NCBI GenBank assembly: GCA_023525715.1
Contig: CM042012.1
Span: 44,617,441 to 44,681,440 of the forward strand
Source: Cichorium intybus
Taxonomy: Eukaryota > Streptophyta > Magnoliopsida > Asterales > Asteraceae
Length of the DNA: 64,000 bases
Reading direction: 5' to 3'
In this document: positions 51,578-61,384 of the stretch, one piece after another
Numbering within the stretch: position 1 is the stretch's first letter
Layout of the letters: each line of letters begins with the position of its first letter
The notes under the pieces: model-generated
Seen by the model: only the letters and a program-made list of their open reading frames with translations
Database searches by the model: none
Told to the model about the DNA's origin: nothing
Program-made: the position numbers and the translations under genes

Positions 51578-51905
51578 GTAAATGAGGATGTCATCAATAA
51601 AGACGATAACAAAACGGTCGAGATAAGGTTTAAATACCCGATTCATCAAGTCCATGAATACGGCAGGGGCATTTGTTAGGCCGAAAGGCATAACGGTGAA
51701 CTCGTAATGACCATAGCGGGTTTGGAAAGCGGTTTTGGGGATGTCTTATTCCCGTACTCGAAGTTGGTGATAACCCGAGCAGAGGTCAATTTTTGAGAAG
51801 CATGAAGCTCCTTGAAGCTGATAAAAAAAGGTCATCGATCCGAGGAAATGGATATCGGTTCTTCATGGTTAATTTATTTAACTCCCGATAATCGATACCT
51901 TGATG
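51578..51905 (-). pseudogene. Gypsy-2 pol, reverse transcriptase core
   Basis: Minus strand carries 'IDYRELNKLTMKNRYPFPRI' (frame broken), then 'MPFGLTNAPAVFMDLMNRVF' and 'DRFVIVFIDDILIY', the RT catalytic motif, ending at the solo-LTR insertion. Upstream (right of 51905) homology stops abruptly. Confidence 0.85.
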
Positions 51906-52517
51906 AATGCTTCAAGAGGGATGAAGATTTGAGTATAATGGATTGTTCTTGGCTGAAATATGGAGCTTTCTTGGAGGAATTTCTAGCTTGAGAGTGAGAG
52001 AAACAATAGAGAGGGTTTGAGTGGTGATGAAAATAATGTGTTGGGAGAAAAATGAAAGGAAAGATGATGGGAGGTGTGAGGGGGAGACAATGAGAATAAC
52101 CTTTTGCTTTTGGTGGTCTTCATAATTTCCGACTAACACAAGCATCTTTTATATAATACATTAATTAATATAAGAGTTTTATAAAATTTAATGTAGAGTT
52201 TATAAAAATAGATTTTTATAAAAGATAGGTTATTATTTGATTATAACAATCTACTTTGATTTGAAGTTTAATTATAGCATTCAAGTTTGTTTCTTTTAAT
52301 TTAATTAGAGCATCATACTTTGATTTAGTTTTAATATGGCATCATAATTTAATTTGATTATAGTTATAACGTTATACTATGCTATATTGCTATTAACGTC
52401 AATTTATATCGTAATGTATGGGTTTTGATCCTAATAGCGTCAAGTGATCTTGAGTAGGGTTTATTAAATTTCCAATTGGGTTGGGTTGACCCGAATCCAT
52501 TTTAGGCGGATGTCACA
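51906..52517 (-). repeat. LTR-like remnant joined to Gypsy-2
   Basis: On the minus strand it begins TGTGACATCCGCC at the edge of a Copia integrase sequence and runs about 600 bp to the Gypsy-2 RT. A whole gag would be expected between LTR and RT, so a large internal deletion is inferred. Composition is AT-rich with a GA-rich stretch at 51990-52090. Could be the 5' LTR of Gypsy-2, unproven. Confidence 0.45.
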
Positions 52518-54082
52518 CCAAAGGTGCGGAAATGCAAAACATTTGGTTTACGACCATAAAGAATCTCGTAAGGTGTCTTCATTTGAGGTTTGTTGATGAT
52601 GACCCGATTCTGAACATAGCAGGCTGTGTTGATGGCTTCAGCATAGAAAATCACCAGAAGTTTGGAATCGCACAGCATGGTACATGCAACATCAATAAGC
52701 GTTCTGTTCCGTTGCTCAGCAACACCATTCTGTTGAGGAGTACGAGCAGCACTAAACTGACGCAGGATACCATTGTCTGCACAAAACTTGTTAAGAACTG
52801 CATTCTTGAATTCCGTTCCATTGTCGCATCTGATGGCCTTCAGTTTCTGATTCGTCTGATTTTCAATGAGCTTGATGAATCTAATGACCAGATCTGCAGT
52901 TTCACTTTTGTTCTTTAAGAAGAAAACCCATGTAAAACGTGAGTAGTCATCAATAATAACAAGACAGTAAGAACTGCTATTGAGACTAAGAACATTGACC
53001 GGGCCAAATAGATCCATGTGAATCAGGTAAAGAGTCGAATCAATGGAATTGATCTGCTTAGGCTTGTGTGACTTTCTGTAATGTTTGCCTTGAGCACAGG
53101 CAACACATTTCTCGAATGTAATGGAGTCCTTGATAAGAAGTCCTGCAACCATGTTGTTCTTTGCAATACGATTCAGATTCTTTGCATTAGCATGACCGAG
53201 ACGTCTGTGCTACAACATTGCGCTTTGCTCTGCAGCTCTGGAGAATAAGCAGGTGACATTTTTGGGAGTGTTGTGATTCATGTCGATGATGTAAGCATTG
53301 CTCTTTCGCTCCAATCGAACAAGAATCCACTCCTCTGGAATGAAAACGTTTGGATTGAGAATCAGACATTCTTTCTTCGTGAAGTGAGTTGAAAAACCTT
53401 TGTCACATATTTTAGAAATGCTCAGCAGACTGTGCTTGAGCTCAGGTACAAAATTCACGTTCTCAAACTTCAACACACCATTCGACACCGTCCCTCTTTG
53501 TGTGATCATCCCTTTTTCACCTCCCGCAAAGCAAACACATCCCCCGTTGAATTTCTCAATGTCGTGTAATTGGGACATTTCGCCTGTCATGTGCCTAGCA
53601 CAACCACTATCAACATACCAAGGTCTGCTGATATTCCTCTGTAACTGTTACTACACAAGTCGTGGGATCAATCAGATTTAGGAACCCAGTCCATACGGAA
53701 ATTGGGTTTACCTTCACTATTAACACATCTAACAGATTCAAAGCTCATATCACGTTGATTAAGTATTGGTGAGACATTTGAAAATGTTTTAACACTGCCT
53801 TTGGGAACACATTTCATATTTGGTTTAAAATGCTTATCCTTAGACCAAAGGGGAACATTTGAATTTGAAGAGGAATTAGAACTGCTAGAAGTTGATTCAT
53901 GAGAAGACTTGGGTCTTACAAAGGTTGGTAAGCCATAGTTACTTCTAGAAGCACTTCTATTCCAGGCATTCGTGTTATTTTGATTTCTCTTCCTAGAACG
54001 TGACCTAGAGGGTTTTCTCTTATAAGATTTCCCTTTTGGTAAATTCTGCAAAAATGATTCATTTTGAGAAGCATACTGTGAC
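52518..54082 (-). pseudogene. Copia (SIRE-like) gag end, protease and integrase remnant
   Basis: From right to left on the minus strand: a Lys/Arg/Ser-rich Gag-like tail ('SYKRKPSRSRSRKRNQNN', about 53990-54030); a frame shift near 53650; protease active-site region 'WYVDSGCARHMTGE'; pre-integrase 'HSLLSISKICDKGF'; a TAG at 53210-53212 just before 'HRRLGHANAKN'; and integrase 'CVACAQGKHYRKSHKP', 'LIHMDLFGPVN', 'IRCDNGTEFKN', 'RTPQQNGVAEQRNRTLID'. It stops at 52518 against an LTR-like sequence and at 54082 against the young Gypsy. Assignment to SIRE/Maximus is by general resemblance. Confidence 0.75.
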
Positions 54083-56383
54083 TGTAACGCCCCAACTTTT
54101 CAAACCATTTTTAATACATAAAAACATATTTTACAAAGTATGGTTTAACAAAAACCATGTTATTTGTTTAATACAATCAAAAAGGGCAGTTACAATTACA
54201 TATCAAACCATAAGCTTAAGAGAAACGGATTCAACCAATACTAAAAATGGAAGCTGTATCCAGCTCCACTCCTTTGCACTTAGTGCTTATTTAGCAACTT
54301 CAAACTATCTCACAGCTTTATACCTGAACCTGGAATACATGGCATAAAAATAAAATACGTAAGACAAATTGTCTCGTGAGTTACATGAGTTTTAGACTCA
54401 AACTTTAAATTTCTTTTACTAATTTTTATAAACTTTCGTAACATAATATCTTTGTAAAAATCTACATAATATACACGTATCATATCTTTTTACTTTTCAA
54501 AAGTATCATATATCAAACTTTGCAAAAATAATGTCTTTTATACTTTCTTTGACTGGTTTTATAAACTTGCTGGGATTTTTATACTTAGGGCATTAATCAC
54601 TATAAGTGATACCCCAAGTCTCTACAATTAGAAAGAACGGATCAATACTAACGGTAGAATTGCTGAGGCAGTCTACTTCGCGAAGGGGTTGTCCCCAGTA
54701 GACTCCTTACCTAACCCGGGTAGGTTGGAACATAGTTCCCTTACTAACAATGCTAGTCACAATACCAGTCAAACATAAAATACTTTTCTGAAAACAAAAC
54801 ATTACTTGCACGAAAAATGGCTAAATGCCAAGCTTTTGACGTAAACATATCTCTATCATAATTTAGGCTATCATCAAGAATCATACTTTCAAATATAGCA
54901 GTTAACTTTCTATTTAAACTAGAAAAAGGACCATTTTTGCAAATATTTTTCACATATAAAAATAATATATGAAATCTGAAAAATACTTACTTACTTGCCA
55001 TGTATCCCAAAATGGGAAAAATGCTACATGTACTCACCAAATAATTCTTGAAATATCGTTTAGACGTTCCTCGGTTCTTTACCCTTTCGGTGTCCGATTA
55101 TTTGACTTGCACCTATATATAGTATATGATACATTAATTTACCTTTTAATTGACTCTATAACATGTTAGAGTCTTTATTATGCCATAAATAGTCAAGGCA
55201 AGGGTAAAACTCAACTTTAGATAAATTGTATTTTATACGTATTTTACTACAGTACCCTCGGAGGGTCGTATTTTAATTCCGATAATTTTTTATAAAGTTT
55301 TGGACCATATTAGACCTATGTTTAAAATTTGAGGTCAATTGGATAAGTTTTGATCCATTTCTTAAAAATGGATATCACTTGACAGGGGACTCTTGAGTTG
55401 AAACTGCATTTGCAGCCTGGCGTAGGGCGCGCCGCGCCTAGTAAGGGCGCACCGCGCCTATCGAGCAGAAGCCCAGATTTTCCCCGATTTTATGCTACAA
55501 TTTTCCAATTTCTCCTATTAAATGCTAAATACTCCACTTAATCGATAGGGGTTTATCCCAAGACCAAAACCCTTCAATTTCTTCAAGTTTTACACCATAA
55601 AAATCGGATTAATCACAAGAACTCAAATTCTAGGGTTCTTGATCAAAATCCCAATTCTTGAAAGATAGCATCCTACTTCCATATTATTGAATTAAGTTCT
55701 TTTAACATGGTTTAATGGAAGTGTTAAGCCTCTTAACTTTGTGTTCCATTACTGAAATTACGAATTTCAGTTTCCATAAGAACAACCATCAAGAACTTAA
55801 GCTAGGGCTTTGATTAATTACCTTGGAAGGTTGGAATCACCAATTCCAATTGTTCCTCTTCAATTCCTTGCTTCAACTCCCTTGCTTCTCTTCTTGATCT
55901 CTTGAAATTCTGCACCCGTAACTCTAGAACTCTCCAGGAGGTATTGCTGATTTTATGAAGGTTTATGAGATATTTTCTCATTTTTATATTTTCTATATTT
56001 TCAGTTTTGGTCCCTAAAGTTAATTTTCTTAGATTTTGGCCACCAAAACTAACTATCTTTCCATGTAATCATTTCTTTTACATTTTTAGTCCTAAACTAT
56101 AATAAATTTTTTTATAATAATTTCTGCATTTGGTCAAATGACCAATTTACCCTTTTTGGTCAAAAATTCACTATTCATACGGTAAAAGGTCTAAATTTCG
56201 CATAAACTCTTATTGTTTATTTTATTATCTCCCATATACATATGGTTTTACATAATGGTCTTATAACTGTCGAAAGACCGTTTTACCCCTTCGACCATAA
56301 TTTCTCATAATATTTCATATAAAACTTATATTACACACATATTTATTTACATATTTTTATATTACAAATTTTCGGTCGTTTCA
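54083..56383 (-). repeat. Gypsy 3' LTR (2,301 bp)
   Basis: Minus strand TGAAACGACCG...GGGGCGTTACA. Palindrome pair GGCGC-NNN-GCGCC at 55426-55438 and 55446-55458. A hairpin-capable block (gtctac...gtagac with ggggttgtcccc) near 54668-54702 has a counterpart in the LARD LTR. Confidence 0.95.
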
Positions 56384-56397
56384 ACTACCTCCCCCTA
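56384..56397 (-). other. Gypsy polypurine tract
   Basis: Minus strand TAGGGGGAGGTAGT immediately before the 3' LTR and one base after the pol stop. Confidence 0.85.
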
Positions 56398-56398
56398 A

Positions 56399-59300
56399 TT
56401 AGGATTCCGTCCTCGGAATCGCTTCATAATCTATAAAATTAGGGTATCTCTTCTTCATGCTTTCCAATGTTTCCCAAGTCAAATCCGTGCCCAGTGAATG
56501 CTTCCATTTGACCAACACTAGGTCAATTTCCCTGTTCCTTAGCTTCTTGGTTTTCACCTCTAACATCGCCTCATGTTCTTCCACTAGTCTGTTGGGTGTT
56601 TCCACCCTTAACTCTTCTATAGGAATGGTTAACTCCTTCTTTCCAAAGTATTTCTTGAGATAGCATACATGGAATGTATCATGTATTCCCCTGAGTTCTG
56701 GTGGTAACTCTAACTTGAATGCTTGTAAACCAATTCTTTTCAGAATCTTGAAGGGTCCAATATATCTTGGACTCAACTTCCCTCTCTTACCAAACCTTAT
56801 CACTCCCTTCCAAGGTGATACTTTTATCATCACCAAATCGCCTTCTTTTAGATCATAAGGTCTTTTCTTCAAATTTGAGTAGCTTCTTTGGCGATCTTGT
56901 GCAGCTTTCATATTGGTCTGTATCACCCCAATCTTTTCATTTGTCATTCTTACAATTTCTGGCCCTGTAAGTTTTGCTTCACCAGCTTCTAACCAACATA
57001 CTGGGGTTCTACATTTCCTACCATATAAGGCTTCAAAAGGTGGCATCTTGATGCTTGAGTGGTAACTATTGTTATACGAGAATTCCACTAATGGTAGGTG
57101 CTGGTCCCAACTACCTCCAAAATCGATAGCACACGATCTCAACATATCCTCTAAAGTCTGAATAGTACGTTCGCTTTGCCCATCAGTTTGAGGGTGATAG
57201 GCTGTACTCATCTTAATTCGAGTTCCCATCTTTTCTTGTAGAGCATTCCAAAAATTAGACGTGAATCGAGGATCTCTATCTGAGACTATAGACAAAGGTG
57301 CTCCATAACGTCTGATCACTTCATCGATGTACAACTGAGCCAATTCTTCAAGTGAGGCAGTTTCTTTATATGCGAGAAATAGGGCACTTTTGGTCAATCT
57401 GTCAACAATGACCCATATACTATCGTGTCCTCTTCGTGTTCTCGGCAACCCCATGACAAAATCCATGGTCAGTTCTTCCCACTTCCCTGCTGGTATCTGT
57501 AATGACTGCGCAGAACCATACGGCACCTGATGTTCTGCTTTTACTTGTGCACAGATATCACAGTGGGATATGTACTTTGCTATTCTCTTTTTCATCCCCG
57601 GCCACCAGTAATGTTGCTTCAAATCTTGATATGTTTTCGTACTTCCAGGATGTATAGAATACTTGGATTTGTGAGAATCATCCAAGATTATCTTTCTGGT
57701 TTTTCCATATTTGGGAACCCAAATACGTCCTTTAAAAGTACGCAATCCTTGTGTATTTACTTCAAACACCACCTTCTTTCCAAGTTTTTCTTTCTTTATA
57801 TTTTCTTCAGTTAAGGCACTTTCTTGAGCTTCTTTAATCTTTTGAATTAAAGTTGAGACCACTTCAATTCGCATGGATCTTCCTTTAATAACTTTTTCAC
57901 GAACCTTTCTGCTTAAGGCATCGGCTACCACATTAGCCTTTCCTTCGTGGTAAATTATCTCACAGTCATAATCATTCACCAACTCAATCCACCGTGTCTG
58001 TCTTAGATTTAATTCTTTCTGAGTGAAAAGATATTGCAGACTTTTATGATCTGTATATATCTTGCATTTCGTCCCATATAGATAGTGCCTCCAAATCTTC
58101 AACGCAAATACAATTGCAGCCAATTCTAGATCATGAGTAGTATAACGTGTCTCTGCATCTTTTAGCTGTCTGGAAGCATAGGCAATAACTTTGCCCCGTT
58201 GCATAAGTACACAACCAAGACCTCTATTAGATGCATCGCTGTATACTACAAACTCTTCTGTGCCTTCTGGTAAGGATAATACTGGAGCTTCACACAGCTT
58301 CTTCTTCAGTATTTCAAAGGCTTCTTGCTGTTTTTCTCCCCAAATAAACTTTACTTCTTTCCGAGTTAACTGAGTCAGTGGCACTGCTATTTTAGAAAAA
58401 TCTTGGATAAACCGTCTGTAATAACCGGCTAACCCAAGAAAGCTTCTAACTTCTGTAGGTGTCTTCGGTGGTTCCCATTTCATTACCGCTTCTATTTTTG
58501 CTGGGTCTACTTTAATACCTTCAGCTGAAACAATATGACCCAGAAACTGAACTTCCCGCAACCAAAAGTCGCACTTTGACAACTTCGCGTATAACTGTTC
58601 ATTCTTCAAAGTACGTAACACTTCTCGTAGGTGCACTTCATGCTCTGCTTCACTTTTCGAATAGACTAGAATATCGTCAATGAAAACGATAACAAATCTA
58701 TCAAGGAAAGGTTTACAGACCCTATTCATAAGGTCCATAAACACGGCTGGGGCATTAGTAAGACCGAATGGCATCACTAAAAATTCATAGTGACCATATC
58801 GAGTTCGGAATGCAGTCTTGCATACATCTTCATCCTTCACTCTGACTTGATGATATCCAGAACGAAGATCAATTTTAGAGAAGTAACCAGCTCCCTGCAA
58901 CTGATCAAACAAATCATCAATTCTCGGCAAAGGATACCGATTCTTGATTGTCACTTTATTGAGCTCGCGATAATCTATACACATGCGCATAGTACCGTCC
59001 TTCTTCTTGACAAACAACACTGGAGCTCCCCAAGGAGAAGAGCTGGGACGAATAAACCCCTTGTCAAGAAGTTCTTGCAGCTGTGACATAAGTTCTCTCA
59101 TCTCTGTAGGAGCAAGACGGTACGGTGCACGGGCAATGGGACTTGCCCCAGGAACAAGATCAATACGGAATTCGACTTGCCTAATGGGTGGTAACCCAGG
59201 TAAATCATCAGGAAAAACTTCAGGGAATTCATTAACTACTTTTATATCCTCCATCTTCTGTTTCTCTTTCTTCCCATTCATCACATAAGCAATGAATGAT

Positions 59301-59482
59301 TCACACCCTTTTTGGATGCATTTACGGGCTTTAATAGCAGTGATGAGACTCTGCATATTCTTCCGTCGTTCCCCATATATATACTTTGCTATTATCAGGA
59401 AATTTAATCGACACCATTCGCTTTCCGCATAGGATTTTAGCATTATGAGTTCCAAGCCAATCCATTCCAATAACAATGTCAA
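56399..59482 (-). CDS. Gypsy pol: reverse transcriptase, RNase H, integrase, chromodomain-like
   Basis: 1,027 codons open without a stop; the first 30 or so overlap the gag-protease frame and are probably not real pol, which starts near 59380. In order: RT (about 120-310) with 'CIDYRELNKVTIKNRYPLPR' and 'VIVFIDDILVYS' (catalytic FIDD near 267-270); RNase H (about 410-525) with 'VVYSDASNRGLGCVL'; integrase zinc finger (about 603-643, 'HKSKYSIHPG'...'CDICAQVKAEH'); integrase core with D near 674 ('TMDFVMGLPR'), D near 735 ('SDRDPRFTSNF') and E near 771 ('GQSERTIQ'); GPY/F-like region 'KVSPWKGVIRFGKRGKLSP'; and a chromodomain-like tail near 955-1010. All catalytic residues are intact. Such a tail targets integration to heterochromatin in chromoviruses. 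Confidence 0.93.
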   Translation of the reverse strand: MTLLLEWIGLELIMLKSYAESEWCRLNFLIIAKYIYGERRKNMQSLITAIKARKCIQKGCESFIAYVMNGKKEKQKMEDIKVVNEFPEVFPDDLPGLPPIRQVEFRIDLVPGASPIARAPYRLAPTEMRELMSQLQELLDKGFIRPSSSPWGAPVLFVKKKDGTMRMCIDYRELNKVTIKNRYPLPRIDDLFDQLQGAGYFSKIDLRSGYHQVRVKDEDVCKTAFRTRYGHYEFLVMPFGLTNAPAVFMDLMNRVCKPFLDRFVIVFIDDILVYSKSEAEHEVHLREVLRTLKNEQLYAKLSKCDFWLREVQFLGHIVSAEGIKVDPAKIEAVMKWEPPKTPTEVRSFLGLAGYYRRFIQDFSKIAVPLTQLTRKEVKFIWGEKQQEAFEILKKKLCEAPVLSLPEGTEEFVVYSDASNRGLGCVLMQRGKVIAYASRQLKDAETRYTTHDLELAAIVFALKIWRHYLYGTKCKIYTDHKSLQYLFTQKELNLRQTRWIELVNDYDCEIIYHEGKANVVADALSRKVREKVIKGRSMRIEVVSTLIQKIKEAQESALTEENIKKEKLGKKVVFEVNTQGLRTFKGRIWVPKYGKTRKIILDDSHKSKYSIHPGSTKTYQDLKQHYWWPGMKKRIAKYISHCDICAQVKAEHQVPYGSAQSLQIPAGKWEELTMDFVMGLPRTRRGHDSIWVIVDRLTKSALFLAYKETASLEELAQLYIDEVIRRYGAPLSIVSDRDPRFTSNFWNALQEKMGTRIKMSTAYHPQTDGQSERTIQTLEDMLRSCAIDFGGSWDQHLPLVEFSYNNSYHSSIKMPPFEALYGRKCRTPVCWLEAGEAKLTGPEIVRMTNEKIGVIQTNMKAAQDRQRSYSNLKKRPYDLKEGDLVMIKVSPWKGVIRFGKRGKLSPRYIGPFKILKRIGLQAFKLELPPELRGIHDTFHVCYLKKYFGKKELTIPIEELRVETPNRLVEEHEAMLEVKTKKLRNREIDLVLVKWKHSLGTDLTWETLESMKKRYPNFIDYEAIPRTES

Positions 59483-60998
59483 ATCCTTTAATCCCGATAG
59501 GTAACAAGTCGGCCTTTAAAATTCGTCCATTAATCTCCACCGGACATTTCTCGTACACATGATGTACCGAAACTAACTCTCCGTTCGCGACTTCTATGAC
59601 ACAAGTATCATCTAATGGTTTCATCGGTATGTTTAGACGCTTACTAAAATCATGAGACACGAAAGAAAAATGTGCCCCAGAATCAAAAAGGACATAAGCA
59701 GGCTGTGAGTTTACAATAAGTGTACCTGCCACCACATCCTGGTCTTCTTTGGCCTCATCAAGAGTCATCTGAAACGCTCTTCCCTTCGTCTTCGCTGGTT
59801 CTGTCTTCTTATTGCTTGCAGTAGAGACTAACGTCTCATTCTTCTTCTTGGGACAGTTGGTGCTGTAATGACCCTTTTCATGACAATTGAAACATTCCAC
59901 TTCACTGATATCTTTGACCTTGCAATCCTTAGCCTGGTGACCCGGAAGACCACATTTATAGCACCCACTAGTGCCCTTCTTACATTCCCCACCGTGCTTC
60001 TTCCCACACTTCTTACACTCTTTAACTTCACTTTGCTTAGAAACCCCTGATGAAAAACGACTCTTCTTATTTGCTCCAGAGATTCCTGAAGACTTTCGCT
60101 TTTCTGCAAATGCTTGTCGTTCCTTAGCCTTTTTCTCTATCATACTCTCGACCCTGGCCGCAGATTCAATGGCTTCATCAAGAGTTGTAGCTTTACTGAC
60201 TTCTAGCGAGTAGTCCGCCGGCAAACCATTAACGTATCGGTTTATCCTGCCAGCCTCAGTCGGTAATGTATCTTCCAGAAATGGCAGCATCTCACAGAAC
60301 TTTTTAGTATACTCATCAACCGTCTGTTTATCCTTTGCAAGAGCAAAGAATTCATTAACCAAATTCTCCCGATGCCTGGCCGAACAGAACTTGCCTTTTA
60401 ACCGTTGAACAAACTCTTGCCAAGATAAAGCATCAACAAAATCACTTCCCTTGGTTCGGCGGAGAGTATTCCACCAGTCAAGAGCACTCGCCTTTAACAT
60501 TTGAGATGCGAATCCAACCTTCAAATCCTCTTCACAACGACATATGTGAAGAACTTGCTCCATTTCAGTTAACCACCGTATTGTTATTCGTGGATCCATC
60601 TCCCCATTGAACTCTTTTGGTCGACAGGACATAAAGTCCTTGAAAGTACAGGCTCCTTTAGTCTTGAACTGAGGCTGTGATTTGGAAGATGAATCTCCCT
60701 GAGAAGAAGTTTGTCTCGGATTAGTGCCTTCAGGAGCCACACTTTTCTCGCTATCTTCATGTTGTGACTTTGATCTTTCGCCCAGTCGCTCATCCAAAAG
60801 ACGAGTCATTTCCTGTCTATTTTGCACTTGTGAATCATGTAACAACTTCTGAATCGCCTCCAAAGTCAATGGAGGTGGGTTGGCCTCACCCCTAGAATTG
60901 CCATCGTCAACGGCTTGGGGCTGTCGGGGAGGAATAGGAGGCCTTGCATTAGGATCCGGGTTCTCTGCGTACGATCCTTGACCACTTCTAGTTCGCAT
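59331..60998 (-). CDS. Gypsy gag-protease
   Basis: 555 codons from ATG at 60998 (MRTRSGQGSYAENPDPNARP). A Pro/charged N terminus leads to a retrotransposon gag domain (about 115-290, 'CRPKEFNGEMDPRITIRWL', 'WWNTLRRTKGSDFVDALSW'), a basic linker, and three Cys/His clusters: 'CKKCGKKHGGEC', 'CYKCGLPGHQAKDC' and 'CFNCHEKGHYSTNC' (the last two standard CCHC knuckles). An aspartic protease follows with active site 'VLFDSGAHFSFVS' and the second conserved block 'GFDIVIGMDWLG'. The frame runs out 17 codons after a TA run at 59375-59385, where pol continues in another frame. Confidence 0.93.
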   Translation of the reverse strand: MRTRSGQGSYAENPDPNARPPIPPRQPQAVDDGNSRGEANPPPLTLEAIQKLLHDSQVQNRQEMTRLLDERLGERSKSQHEDSEKSVAPEGTNPRQTSSQGDSSSKSQPQFKTKGACTFKDFMSCRPKEFNGEMDPRITIRWLTEMEQVLHICRCEEDLKVGFASQMLKASALDWWNTLRRTKGSDFVDALSWQEFVQRLKGKFCSARHRENLVNEFFALAKDKQTVDEYTKKFCEMLPFLEDTLPTEAGRINRYVNGLPADYSLEVSKATTLDEAIESAARVESMIEKKAKERQAFAEKRKSSGISGANKKSRFSSGVSKQSEVKECKKCGKKHGGECKKGTSGCYKCGLPGHQAKDCKVKDISEVECFNCHEKGHYSTNCPKKKNETLVSTASNKKTEPAKTKGRAFQMTLDEAKEDQDVVAGTLIVNSQPAYVLFDSGAHFSFVSHDFSKRLNIPMKPLDDTCVIEVANGELVSVHHVYEKCPVEINGRILKADLLPIGIKGFDIVIGMDWLGTHNAKILCGKRMVSIKFPDNSKVYIWGTTEEYAESHHCY

Positions 60999-61117
60999 TT
61001 TGCTATAAAATTTTCAAATACTTTAGTCTTGCATAATATATTAAAATATTAGATTACTACTTTTCCACTAGTTTCCCAGTATTCCCTCGCGGTTACACCA
61101 GTCACAATACGCGTCCT

Positions 61118-61155
61118 GTGATTATGATAATACGGGCCCATATTACCATAATCAC
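61118..61155 (-). promoter_or_regulatory. Leader hairpin with GGGCCC loop (Gypsy copy)
   Basis: Two 16-nt arms around GGGCCC (61134-61139), 215 nt after the primer-binding site and 120 nt before gag. Same fold as at 34988-35025, with a U-A pair where the LARD has U-G. Confidence 0.6.
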
Positions 61156-61369
61156 CTACACATGTTGTTCCCGATGTTTCCGTTCGGTTCCACTGTTCAC
61201 TAGTATCAATTAGCTACTTTGAACTCATAAATATATTCATATAATACCATTAGCAAATAATGTCTTATTTCCTTAAGACATATTCATTTATGTAATTTAC
61301 TTTAACTATCTATTTTACTAGTCTAAGCCTAGGAGTGGAATGATCCAATCCTAATTCGCTTAAACTATG

Positions 61370-61381
61370 GCTCTGATACCA
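61370..61381 (-). other. Gypsy primer-binding site
   Basis: Minus strand TGGTATCAGAGC, three bases inside the 5' LTR; complementary to initiator Met tRNA. Confidence 0.92.
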
Positions 61382-61384
61382 ACT

